Source: Stenotrophomonas maltophilia
GTDB lineage: Bacteria; Pseudomonadota; Gammaproteobacteria; Xanthomonadales; Xanthomonadaceae
Direction: 5' to 3'
NCBI RefSeq assembly: GCF_002138415.1
Contig: NZ_CP015612.1
Span: 536,001 to 600,000, forward strand
Length of the DNA stretch: 64,000 nt
The notes beneath the pieces were generated by a model. That model was not told the DNA's origin, ran no database searches, and saw only the letters and a list, made by a program, of their open reading frames with translations. The position numbers and the translations under genes were made by a program. This document shows, piece by piece, positions 26,208-37,007 of the stretch (position 1 is its first letter; each line of letters begins with the position of its first letter).

Positions 26208-27611
26208 ATGTCCAAGCTCATTTCCTACGCCCAGAATTTTGAAGACATCATCCTGTGGCGTGTACTGGGTCACATTGAAGGTGGCCGCTACATTGATGTC
26301 GGCGCGCAGAGTCCGGATATCGACTCTGTCAGCCTCGCTTTCTACGAGCGTGGCTGGCGTGGCATTCATGTCGAACCCACCCAGCACTACTCGGATCTGC
26401 TGCGAGCGCGGCGTCCGGACGAGCAGGTGTTGCAGGTGGCCGTCACCGATGCTCCCGGCGAGCTCCGCTTCTTCGACGTCGCCGACACCGGTTTGAGCAC
26501 GCTGGATGAGCAGATCGCTCAAGAGCATCGCGATGCTGGCTTCAACGTCAGTGAAGTGCGTGTCCCGGCAGTAACCTTGGACAGTGTGTTCGAAATGGCG
26601 GGCCCTGGTGAGATCCACTGGCTCAAGATTGATGTCGAGGGCGCCGAGCGGGAGGTCATCGCAGGTTGGAACGGGTCGCGTCGGCCCTGGGTACTGGTAA
26701 TCGAGGGTACACGGCCGCAGAGTCCGGAACTGAACCACCATCAGTGGGATCCGATGGTCCTGGCCAAGGGGTACTCCTATGCGTACTTCGACGGGCTGAA
26801 CCGCTTCTATGTAAGCGACGCGCATCCTGAGCTGGCCGCCGCGCTGACGTGCGGGCCGAATGTGTTCGATGATTTCGTCCTGGCGCCACAATCGGCGTTC
26901 TGTGCGGCCGCCAATGCAGTTGCTGCCGAAGCCATGGAGCAGCAGAGAGCATCTGCTGCTGAAGCAGCAGCGCAACAGCGGTCCGCCGCTGCCGAAGTCG
27001 AGGGGCAGCAGCGTGCGCAGTTGGCCGAAGCGTCCCGGAAGATCGAACTGCTGGAGGGAGAGCTGCAGGCAAAGCGTGCTTCAGAAGCCGCCTTCCAGCG
27101 CGAGAAGAACCTGATCGTGGAAGCGGCCGGAGAGTATCGCGAAGAGTTCCAGCGGGCAGTGGCACAGAATCAGGTGTTCGCCGTTGAGATCGGACGTCGC
27201 GATGCTGAAGTCGTGCGCCTGAATGAGATCGTGCACGCGCTTCTGACCAGCACCTCGTGGCGGATCACCCGACCATTGCGCGGGCTGAAGTATCTGGTCA
27301 CGCAGCCGACGATGTTTGCGCGTCGCGTGGTGCTCGCGGCCATGCGTCGTGTTGCCCGGCGCCCCGCAGTCGCGCGTCCGCTGAACGCGCTGTTGAAGCG
27401 TCTGCCGCGGCTGCACGCCAAGCTGATTTCGGTGGCGGTCAACAACCGGATCATCGCCCAGGTGCCGGGAGCCATGCAGCATGCAGGCCTGGTCGGCGGG
27501 GTTGGTTCGTTCGAGGGTCTCACCGAAGTGCAGGCTCTGGAGCAGCTGTCCATGCGCGGACAGGCGTTCTACACGGATATCGCAGCTGGCAATCGCAGGG
27601 AGAGTAGATGA
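26208..27611 (+). CDS. FkbM-family methyltransferase with coiled coil (candidate chain terminator)
   Basis: 467-residue protein. Residues ~1-235 form an FkbM-type SAM methyltransferase: ISYAQNFEDIILWRVL start, GGRYIDVGAQSPDIDSVS SAM loop, and HWLKIDVEGAEREV. Residues ~240-345 are an Ala/Glu/Gln heptad-like coiled coil with near-repeats (EQQRASAAEAAAQQ, RSAAAEVEGQQ). The C-terminal ~110 residues are basic and include TSTSWRITRPLRGLKYLV, a segment often found at the ends of polysaccharide glycosyltransferases. The layout parallels WbdD of E. coli O8/O9a, a methyl-capping chain terminator with a coiled-coil ruler. The gene lies between wzt and a tandem GT4 polymerase candidate and overlaps the latter by ATGA. 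Confidence 0.82.
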   Translation: MSKLISYAQNFEDIILWRVLGHIEGGRYIDVGAQSPDIDSVSLAFYERGWRGIHVEPTQHYSDLLRARRPDEQVLQVAVTDAPGELRFFDVADTGLSTLDEQIAQEHRDAGFNVSEVRVPAVTLDSVFEMAGPGEIHWLKIDVEGAEREVIAGWNGSRRPWVLVIEGTRPQSPELNHHQWDPMVLAKGYSYAYFDGLNRFYVSDAHPELAAALTCGPNVFDDFVLAPQSAFCAAANAVAAEAMEQQRASAAEAAAQQRSAAAEVEGQQRAQLAEASRKIELLEGELQAKRASEAAFQREKNLIVEAAGEYREEFQRAVAQNQVFAVEIGRRDAEVVRLNEIVHALLTSTSWRITRPLRGLKYLVTQPTMFARRVVLAAMRRVARRPAVARPLNALLKRLPRLHAKLISVAVNNRIIAQVPGAMQHAGLVGGVGSFEGLTEVQALEQLSMRGQAFYTDIAAGNRRESR

Positions 27612-30124
27612 TGCGGATTCTTCTGGACCTGCAGGGTGCCCAAGGTGAAAGCCGCCTGCGAGGCATCGGCCGTTACTCGTTGTCATTGGCCCTGTCGGTA
27701 GCACGCAATGCGCGTGGCCATGACGTCCACATTCTGGTCAATGGCGCCTTCCCCGAAGGCATCGATCACATCCGCGAGGCCTTCGCCGGCCTACTGCCGA
27801 GGGCCAGCATCCACGTGCTGCACGTTCCGCTGCCCGTTGCCCAGCGTGAGGGCGAGAACGCGCTGCGTCGGGCTCAGGCCGAAATCGTCCGTGAGGCTGC
27901 AATTGCGACGCTGCAGCCGGATATCGTGCATATCTCCAGCCTGTTTGAGGGCTTTGCCGACAATGCGGTGGGAACCATCAGCCAGCACTGCCGCGTGCCG
28001 ACGATCGTCACGCTGTACGACATGATTCCGTTGATGAATCCGAAGCTGTACCTGGACCCCGATCCGCGCTATCGCGAGTTCTATCACGGCAAGCTGGAAC
28101 AGCTGGCGCGTGCCGACGCACTGGTGGCCATCTCGGAAAGCTCGGCGCAGGAAGCGCACGACGTTGCCGGATTCCCGGCAGAACGCATCTTCAACATGTC
28201 TGCAGCCTGCGATCCGGTGTTCCGTCCGATGGATACCCTGGACTCCCGGCGCATCCTGACCCGAGTTGCGTTTGGGGTGACCGCCGGCTTCGTGCTGTAT
28301 ACCGGTGGCGCGGACCGCCGCAAGAATCTGCCGCGTCTGGTGGAAGCCTACGCCGGACTGGACGCGCAGCTGCGCGCCGGGATGCAGCTTGTGTTCGCCG
28401 GACATATGCCCGGACCGCACGTGGATGAACTGCAGCGGCTGGCGACGTCGCTGGGCTTGGCGGAGAGGGACCTGGTCTTCACCGGGTATGTTTCCGATGA
28501 GCAACTGGTCGCGCTCTACAACGAATGCAGTCTCTTTGCGTTTCCTTCGTGGCACGAGGGCTTCGGCCTGCCCGTGCTGGAGGCGATGGCCTGCGGTGCC
28601 GCAGTCATCGCGTCGGACGCTTCGAGCATCCGTGAGATCGCAACGGAGCCCACCGCGTTGTTTGATCCCATGGATGTCGATTCGCTCCGTGCGCGCATGG
28701 CTCACTTCCTCTCCAGTCCGGAAGAGAACCAGCGCCTGCGTGACTATTCACTGGAGAGGGCGCAGGCGTTCTCGTGGGACAGGGTGGCCTCGGTCTTCGT
28801 CGATGCATGCGAACACGTGGTTGGACTGGGACTGGAGCGCTCCTCGCCCGAGGCAGCGATCAACACCGCGACGACCCGCCTGGGGACGCTCGCCGATGTT
28901 CAGATCACCGACCTGCTGAGTGCTGCGGATGCGCTTGATCGCAGCTGTGCGGCTGAGCCGCAGCTGCTGGTTGATGTGACCGAGCTGGCGGACAAGGATC
29001 TGCGCACGGGCATCCAGCGCGTCACGCGTGCAGTGGTGGCTGAGTGGGCGAAGCTTGCGCCGACGGGCTATCGGCTGCAGTTGGTACGCCTGGATCGCAG
29101 TTCCGGGCAGTACGTCTGCGCCAACATGTATGCGGCAACGCTGTTGGGTGTGCAACAGCAGGCCGATGTGCCGGTGGTCTGCCACGCGGGTGACGTGTTC
29201 CTGGGATTGGACTTGACCGGCTCTGCGCTGAGGCTGGGAAGCGAGTGGTTCCGCTACCTGCGCCGCAGTGGTGTGAAGATCAGCTTCGTGGTCTACGACA
29301 TCCTGCCGGTCAGGCATCCGGAATGGTGGCCGGGCGGCGGTGGTCAGCACCATGAAGCGTGGCTGCGTGAAATCCTTGGCTGCGCCGACCAGCTCATCTG
29401 TATTTCCAGGGCCGTGGCCGATGATGTCCGTGCCTGGATGGAAGAGCAGCAGGTGCAAAGCCCGGCCTCCATTGACTGGTTCCACCTTGGCGCCGATCTG
29501 GATGGCAGCGTGCCGTCCAAGGGGCTTCCCGATGATGCGGGGCAGGTGATCGAGCGGATTGCTGCCGCTCCCAGCTTCCTGATGGTTGGGACGATTGAAC
29601 CCCGAAAAGGTCATGAGATGGTGCTGTCGGCCTTCGAGACGCTCTGGGCGGAAGGGCATGACGTGAATCTGGTCATCGTCGGTCGCAAGGGGTGGTTGGT
29701 TGACGCGTTGTGCAGCCGGTTGGCAGGCCATGCGCGACTCGGTCGCCAGCTGTTCTGGTTCGAGAGCGCCAGTGACGAGTACCTGGACGCCATTTACGCC
29801 AATTCAAGCTGCCTGATGGCTGCCTCGGAAGGTGAGGGGTTCGGGTTGCCGCTGATCGAGGCAGCGCAGCGTGGTCTGTCGATCATCGCCCGCGATATTC
29901 CCGTATTCAGGGAAGTGGCGGGTGGGCATGCACACTTCTTCTCGGGGCACGGCGACGCCCCCATCGCGCAGGCGATCCGAGAATGGTTGCCCCTCCACGC
30001 CCAGGGCGCAGAGACCCGTTCAGACCGCATGCCCTGGCTGACCTGGACGCAGAGCGCCGAGCAGTTGCAGCGGGTGTTGCTGTCAGGCGGCTCTCTGTCT
30101 GAACGATCCCCTCATTGTTCCTGA
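27608..30124 (+). CDS. Tandem two-domain GT4 glycosyltransferase (candidate O-chain polymerase)
   Basis: 838-residue protein made of two complete GT4 units. The first (~1-400) has MRILLDLQGAQ...RGIGRYSLSLALS and the EX7E motif in WHEGFGLPVLEAMACGAAVI. The second (~440-838) has LLVDVTELADKDLRTGIQRV and EGEGFGLPLIEAAQRGLSII. Both catalytic signatures are intact, so two linkages could be made by one polypeptide, as in the similarly sized WbdA of E. coli O9a. It starts at ATGATG overlapping the previous stop and is last in the left transcript. With GDP-D-rhamnose genes just downstream, a D-rhamnan polymerase is the most economical reading (inference). Confidence 0.85.
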   Translation: MMRILLDLQGAQGESRLRGIGRYSLSLALSVARNARGHDVHILVNGAFPEGIDHIREAFAGLLPRASIHVLHVPLPVAQREGENALRRAQAEIVREAAIATLQPDIVHISSLFEGFADNAVGTISQHCRVPTIVTLYDMIPLMNPKLYLDPDPRYREFYHGKLEQLARADALVAISESSAQEAHDVAGFPAERIFNMSAACDPVFRPMDTLDSRRILTRVAFGVTAGFVLYTGGADRRKNLPRLVEAYAGLDAQLRAGMQLVFAGHMPGPHVDELQRLATSLGLAERDLVFTGYVSDEQLVALYNECSLFAFPSWHEGFGLPVLEAMACGAAVIASDASSIREIATEPTALFDPMDVDSLRARMAHFLSSPEENQRLRDYSLERAQAFSWDRVASVFVDACEHVVGLGLERSSPEAAINTATTRLGTLADVQITDLLSAADALDRSCAAEPQLLVDVTELADKDLRTGIQRVTRAVVAEWAKLAPTGYRLQLVRLDRSSGQYVCANMYAATLLGVQQQADVPVVCHAGDVFLGLDLTGSALRLGSEWFRYLRRSGVKISFVVYDILPVRHPEWWPGGGGQHHEAWLREILGCADQLICISRAVADDVRAWMEEQQVQSPASIDWFHLGADLDGSVPSKGLPDDAGQVIERIAAAPSFLMVGTIEPRKGHEMVLSAFETLWAEGHDVNLVIVGRKGWLVDALCSRLAGHARLGRQLFWFESASDEYLDAIYANSSCLMAASEGEGFGLPLIEAAQRGLSIIARDIPVFREVAGGHAHFFSGHGDAPIAQAIREWLPLHAQGAETRSDRMPWLTWTQSAEQLQRVLLSGGSLSERSPHCS

Positions 30125-30212
30125 GCTATGATCCACCGTTGCATGGGCGAGCGGGCACTCAGGAGACAGTTGCCCCCGCGATCTGGCGGACCCCGCCGAA
30201 CCAGACTTTTGA

Positions 30213-32187
<1,975 letters not shown>

Positions 32188-32339
32188 TGCGATGCCTGCG
32201 GTTGTCCGTGGAAACCAACGGTCATTTCCCTGGCCGGCTGTCGTTTCGGACTGTGGCAGGGATCTGTTTCAGGGCAATTGCCCACTGAACCGCCCTGTCT
32301 GTCTTCGCGGGCGGTTTCAAACACAGGTGGTTTAGAAGA

Positions 32340-34589
32340 ATGTACCCGTATCTCATGACGGTGCTCAGCGTAGCAGCGTGCTCCTTCCTCCTGCTTGTCA
32401 GTGGATCGCTATTCGTTCGTATGAACGATGGAGTGCTGGTGGCTGCCGGTCGACAGGGAGCAGTCGTAGCCACCGCCAGTCTCGTTCTTGGCGTAGTCGC
32501 CATGATGCTGCTGGTGATCAACTTTAACCTTTGGTTTCCGGGGAACTGGATCTACTACGGGCTGGTGCCCGTTGGTGCCTATGGTCTGCTCAGGCTGGTC
32601 AGGCTGCGACGGACTGGTGGTACTGATCTACTTCTATGGACGCTGGTACTGGCCGCAGCAGTTGCTGTCATTGCGTTGGGCGTTGGCATCCGGCTGGACG
32701 CCGCGAACTACTGGCTTGTTGAAACCTCAAACCACGACACACTCTTTTACTTCGAAGGTTCTCGCTGGGCTCCGCAGCACCCGATATACGTCTCCCCAGA
32801 TCTAGTTGCTGACACGCTTAACCTCGGTGGATGCCGATCGGGCGCGGTCTACATCGGTAATGATTGTCCCGTCTATCGGGGCGGAAGCTACTCGGTGCTT
32901 GGGATGGCGCTGGCGTATGGTGGAGGCGGTACAGCGAACGAGATGATCATCGCCTCAGCGTTGGGCGCCCTTTTCATCGGTCTGGGGCTGCTCCCGGTTG
33001 CCGCGCTGAGTCGATCCGGTTCCAGCGTCGCGCGATTCCTGTGGCTGCCGGTGCTAGCTGCACTGATTGTAGTGATCTATTTCTCTCCCAGCATGCTGGC
33101 TGCGGCGATCAATAGCAACGTGGCGACTACCATCGGCGCGTCTGCTGCTGCAATGCTGCTGGCCATCGCGGCATCCGCCGATCGATGCTGGTGGCGTAGA
33201 GCATTGGTGCTGGGCCTGGGTGCTTCCCTGGCGGCGCATTGCTATGGCGAAGCCGCCGCAGCAGCGGTAATTTTTGCTGCATTTGGCGTTGCTTCCGGCG
33301 CTGTGTACAACCGCTCTTGGGCAGAGTTCATCAAGGGGGGGCTGCTTTGTGCCGCAGCGTTCTTCCTCGCATCCAACGTCCTGGTCCTGGAGCTCCTGCA
33401 ATCTGCCAGTGACGTCGAAGGAATTGCAAGCGGCGGCACATGGGAGGGGCGTTACCTGCATGCCAATCCGCTGACCTGGTTGGCATCCCCGTTTGCCGGG
33501 ATGGTAGTCAATGGTAATCCTTACGTCAGCCATCGCATGCTCAACATTGGCTGGCTCCTGACCCTGCTTGTCGGGCTGGGATGTGCGAGGATCCTCTCGA
33601 CCCGCGTGGCAATGATTTCATTCCTGTTGGTGTCATCGCTCCTGATCGGATTCGTCGAAATCCGGGATTACGCATATGGTGAGCACAAGGTTGTGCAGAT
33701 GATAGGCCCTGCTGCATGTGTGCTCGCGGCGGTGCTGATTCTCAACTGCCTGCGTATTTTTGGAGAAACCGATCGGAACACGAGAGTACGCGGAGGTGCC
33801 CTTGTTTATGCGGGCGTTGTCTTCCTGCTGTTGCTCTTGGCCATCGTCAATCACGTTCGGCCATCAATGCATGTCGTGGAAGGATGGAAGGGCATGCACG
33901 GCCTTTCGCTCGACTTTGAGCGTGATCTTCCAAAGGGAGCTGCGCAGGAGTGGGTGTTGGATGACGCGGGCACTGAAGGTGTTGAGCGATTCCAGAAGTC
34001 GCACTACGTTTCTTATCTCGCGCATGAACGGAAGTCGCACGCTTACCTGCCGAACCTCGACGCAGAAGGCATGCGTGGAGGTTATGCGAGAATTCCCCTC
34101 GGCGACACTTTGAAGAATGCAAAACTCCCTCGCTGGGTTGTTCAGCTGAAATCATTCACCGGGGTTAAGTCGCCTTTCGAGTATCCGAAAGGCTCAATGA
34201 AGGAGTCCACCGAATACAATGTGATCGATCTTGCCAAGTCCGGCTCTGTTGTGGCCGTATCCGGGGCAGGATGGTTGCCTTGCAGGGTTGAAGGGTGTCC
34301 AGTGACATCGGGGTTTGAAATCGAGGCGATCGTCTCGGCGCCTCCGACCGAACGCTGCCATCTGACGGTGTATGCCGACCATGCACCTGAGTACCCCTCT
34401 GTGGAAACGTCCATCCACAGTGGCGATACGCTATTGAAAGTGGGTAGCCTCTTGCCTAACGGGATGAAAATTCCACTCGTTGCAGGCTGGCAGCGGATCC
34501 GGCTGGATGATCCGCAGGGTACACCTGGTGCTCTATGGATGGTGCACAAGATTTCCAGTACCTGTCATACAGAAGATGCAGGACCCTAG
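32340..34589 (+). CDS. Large polytopic membrane protein, candidate GT-C transferase
   Basis: 749-residue protein that I do not recognise. About 12-14 hydrophobic segments fill residues 1-510. A ~75-residue non-membrane loop after the fourth segment has SNHDTLFYFEGSRW and three cysteines (GGCRSG, GNDCPVY). Residues ~510-749 are soluble. Many helices plus an acidic motif in the first large outer loop and a C-terminal periplasmic domain is the GT-C layout used by enzymes that take sugar from polyprenyl phosphate. The next gene encodes a flippase-like four-helix protein, and the locus also holds a HAD-UbiA protein. A Wzy polymerase is a less likely alternative, because export here uses Wzm/Wzt. 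Base composition is lower in GC than the flanks, suggesting transfer. Confidence 0.6.
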   Translation: MYPYLMTVLSVAACSFLLLVSGSLFVRMNDGVLVAAGRQGAVVATASLVLGVVAMMLLVINFNLWFPGNWIYYGLVPVGAYGLLRLVRLRRTGGTDLLLWTLVLAAAVAVIALGVGIRLDAANYWLVETSNHDTLFYFEGSRWAPQHPIYVSPDLVADTLNLGGCRSGAVYIGNDCPVYRGGSYSVLGMALAYGGGGTANEMIIASALGALFIGLGLLPVAALSRSGSSVARFLWLPVLAALIVVIYFSPSMLAAAINSNVATTIGASAAAMLLAIAASADRCWWRRALVLGLGASLAAHCYGEAAAAAVIFAAFGVASGAVYNRSWAEFIKGGLLCAAAFFLASNVLVLELLQSASDVEGIASGGTWEGRYLHANPLTWLASPFAGMVVNGNPYVSHRMLNIGWLLTLLVGLGCARILSTRVAMISFLLVSSLLIGFVEIRDYAYGEHKVVQMIGPAACVLAAVLILNCLRIFGETDRNTRVRGGALVYAGVVFLLLLLAIVNHVRPSMHVVEGWKGMHGLSLDFERDLPKGAAQEWVLDDAGTEGVERFQKSHYVSYLAHERKSHAYLPNLDAEGMRGGYARIPLGDTLKNAKLPRWVVQLKSFTGVKSPFEYPKGSMKESTEYNVIDLAKSGSVVAVSGAGWLPCRVEGCPVTSGFEIEAIVSAPPTERCHLTVYADHAPEYPSVETSIHSGDTLLKVGSLLPNGMKIPLVAGWQRIRLDDPQGTPGALWMVHKISSTCHTEDAGP

Positions 34590-34637
34590 TCCTACTCAGT
34601 TTCAATTCGCTTGACGCTATTAAAGAGGCAGTTTTCC

Positions 34638-34988
34638 ATGCAACTTCTGCTTGTCTTCGGACTGGTCCTTCTAGGCGCTTGTGGCACGGTTCTGCTCAAA
34701 ATCGGGGCTGAGCGTGTGAGCTATGCCGATGGTCTGCTGCCGATGCTGCTCACCGCCGTCAGGAATGCGCCTCTGGTGTGCGGTTTTATTTTGCAGATGA
34801 TACCGCTGGTGTCTTGGGTGGTGCTGCTCAAGTTCATGCCGCTGACCAAGCTGCAGCCGATGATCGCCCTGACCTATGTGGTGACACCGGTGTTGGCGGT
34901 GTTGTTCCTGGGAGAACATATCGGGCCGTTGCGTATGGCTGGTATCGGCCTGATTGTCCTTGGCGTAATCTTGGTGAGCGCGAGCTGA
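34638..34988 (+). CDS. Four-helix EamA/SMR-like membrane protein (candidate lipid-sugar flippase subunit)
   Basis: 116-residue protein with four hydrophobic segments: MQLLLVFGLVLLGACGTVLL, LVCGFILQMIPLVSWVVLL, a third around IALTYVVTPVLAVLFL and a fourth LRMAGIGLIVLGVILV. The pattern is that of the small multidrug resistance/ArnE-ArnF group, several of which move undecaprenyl-phosphate sugars across the inner membrane. The ATG at 34638 follows AAAGAGG; the upstream TTG at 34611 is rejected because it has no such site. It lies two bases before the following GT4 gene and 48 bases after the polytopic membrane protein, consistent with one transcript and one pathway. Drug efflux is possible but poorly supported by context. 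Confidence 0.75.
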   Translation: MQLLLVFGLVLLGACGTVLLKIGAERVSYADGLLPMLLTAVRNAPLVCGFILQMIPLVSWVVLLKFMPLTKLQPMIALTYVVTPVLAVLFLGEHIGPLRMAGIGLIVLGVILVSAS

Positions 34989-34990
34989 GC

Positions 34991-36127
34991 ATGAAGATCT
35001 TGATCGTTCTGACCTACTATTCCCCCTACATGAGTGGGGTAACCGAATTCGCTCGGATGCTGGCGGAGGACCTTGCACAGCGACATCACGTTACGGTACT
35101 GACCACCCAGCACGATCCGGGGCTGCCGGAGGATGAAATAGTGAGCGGCGTACGCGTGGTGCGTGCCCCGGTCTTCGCTCGCATGCACAAGGGCGTACTG
35201 AGCTGGAAGTTCATCACCTCGTTCCGCCGCCTTGCCCGGCAGCACGATGTGGTCAACCTGCATATGCCGATGCTCGAATCTGGTCTGCTATCGATGCTGG
35301 TGGAGCGCCGCAAGCTGGTGGTGAACTACCAGTGTGACATGGCTGTGGTGGGAGGATTGCTGGACCGGATCGCGGTCAATCTCACCCGTATATCCTGCTG
35401 GTTTGCCACGCGGCGCGCCCGGGACATTGGTGTCCTCACCCATGATTACGCCAGTTCATCGACTTGGTTGTCCGGTACCCGTAGCAAGCAGCACGAGGTA
35501 CTGGCCCCAATGAAGGCGATGCCCTGGCGCGATAGCCAGACGAATACTGATGGTGTGTTCCGGTTCGGCTTCGTTGGACGTTTTGTCGCCGAGAAGGGCC
35601 TGCCTGTGCTGCTTGAGGCATTTGCCGAAGTCCATGCGCGACATGGCGAGCGTGTGCGTCTGGTGCTGGTGGGCGATACCCACAACATCGCCGGTGGCGG
35701 AATCATGGATGCCATCCATGAGAACATTGCGGCGCTCGGAGATGCGGTGGAAGTGCGAGGACGAGTCAGCGAGCAGGAGCTTCAGGCCTTCTACGCGGAC
35801 CTGGATGTTCTCGTCCTGCCCAGTGTCAATCGTTATGAGGCCTTTGGCATGGTGCAACTGGAGGCGATGCTCAGCGGTGCACGGGTAATTGCTTCCAACC
35901 TGCCTGGTGTACGGACAATTGTGCAGAACAGCGGCAATGGTGAAGTGGTGGCTATTGGCGATGCTACTGCCTTGGCGCAGGCAATGGAGCGATTGCTTGC
36001 TACTCGGGAAGGCGTGACCCGGGTCTGTGTCCGGGAACGAGCATTACAGGCCTACCCGCTGCGGCGCTTCTTCGACCTGCAGGAAGCTATGTTGCTGGGC
36101 TACCCGGTGCAGGCTACGTCGGACTGA
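34991..36127 (+). CDS. Glycosyltransferase family 4 protein
   Basis: 378-residue GT-B enzyme starting MKILIVLTYYSPYMSGVTEF, the usual GT4 N-terminal strand and Gly-containing loop. The acceptor domain ends near residue 190. FGFVGRFVAEKGLPVLLEAF opens the nucleotide-sugar domain, and the EX7E signature appears in YEAFGMVQLEAMLSGARVI. No membrane segment. It follows the flippase-like gene by two bases. The donor is unknown; it could build a branch or the linkage region of the O-antigen. Confidence 0.85.
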   Translation: MKILIVLTYYSPYMSGVTEFARMLAEDLAQRHHVTVLTTQHDPGLPEDEIVSGVRVVRAPVFARMHKGVLSWKFITSFRRLARQHDVVNLHMPMLESGLLSMLVERRKLVVNYQCDMAVVGGLLDRIAVNLTRISCWFATRRARDIGVLTHDYASSSTWLSGTRSKQHEVLAPMKAMPWRDSQTNTDGVFRFGFVGRFVAEKGLPVLLEAFAEVHARHGERVRLVLVGDTHNIAGGGIMDAIHENIAALGDAVEVRGRVSEQELQAFYADLDVLVLPSVNRYEAFGMVQLEAMLSGARVIASNLPGVRTIVQNSGNGEVVAIGDATALAQAMERLLATREGVTRVCVRERALQAYPLRRFFDLQEAMLLGYPVQATSD

Positions 36128-36293
36128 GTCCATGGTCGTGCGCTAAGGTCTGATCACATCTACTTGCGGTTGTAACTTGTTCAGGGCACTCTGACTAAGG
36201 GTCGGTGCCCCCGTCGTGTCATCTTCACCGCCCTTCCTTGCGGCAGCCGATGTGCTGCCGTCGATTGCATTTGCGCAACGGCTGGAGGGTAGG

Positions 36294-36999
36294 ATGCCGG
36301 AGATGTCGGAGCAGTACGGCCAAGAATACTATAGTGGCAACGGTCAGGATGGTGATCGTCCTGCCCTCAAGTTATTCACGCGTTTGGCCAAGCGTTATCT
36401 ACCCGCTGGGCGTATTCTGGATTTCGGCTGCGGTCCAGGCTTTTTTCTGGATCATCTACGGCATCATTTCGAAGCAATGGGCATCGAACAGAGCCCATGG
36501 GCCAGTGCCGAGGCGAGGCGCCGCACCGGAGTCGCCGTGCATGCTTCGCTTGACGAGGTGGCCGATGCCAGCATCGACGGCGTTGGTGTCAGTTCATGTA
36601 ATCGAGCACATCGAGGATCCAGCGCTTGAGCCGATACTTGGCCAATGGCATCGGGTTCTGCGCCCGGGTGGTCGCGCCTTGGTGGTCACGCCCGATGCAA
36701 AGGGATTCGCGCATCGTCGCAAGGGCAGCAAATGGATCGCGTTCACTGACCCAACCCACATCAACCTGAAGTCCCATGTGGAATGGGAGGCCTCGTTCAG
36801 TGCGGCCGGATTCATTGTCCAGCACCGTTTTGCCGATGGCCTTTGGGACTTTCCCTACATCCTTCCATGGATGGGCAAGGCCGAAGTCTTTCTGCTCGGC
36901 TGGCCAACCCTGGCGCAATTCTTGCTGGCCCGCCCACTGCTGCCCGCAGGCAGCGGCGAATCGGTCATTCTGGTGCTTGAGCGGCGCGAGATTGCCTGA
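36294..36999 (+). pseudogene. SAM-dependent methyltransferase, interrupted by a +1 frameshift
   Basis: Two overlapping frames together encode one class I methyltransferase. Frame one (from ATG 36294, with GGAGGG upstream) gives MPEMSEQYGQEYYSGN and the SAM loop ILDFGCGPGFFLDHL. Frame two (from about 36587 to 36999) gives VSVHVIEHIEDPALEPILGQ, then RVLRPGGRALVVTPD and the rest of the fold. The join lies at about 36582-36587, where one extra base in GGCGTTGGTGTC separates the frames; removing it gives a normal DGVVSVHVIEHIED motif. The protein would otherwise be about 235 residues. Either the gene is inactivated or the base is a sequencing error in a T/G run. The 3' end is 8 bases from the convergent HAD-UbiA gene. 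Confidence 0.8.
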
Positions 37000-37007
37000 A
37001 CCAGAGT

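Noticed and set aside
32340..34589. 749-residue membrane protein as a Wzy O-antigen polymerase
   Set aside because: The locus exports by Wzm/Wzt, no Wzx was found, and the protein has a large soluble C-terminal part unusual for Wzy. The GT-C reading is preferred but not proven.
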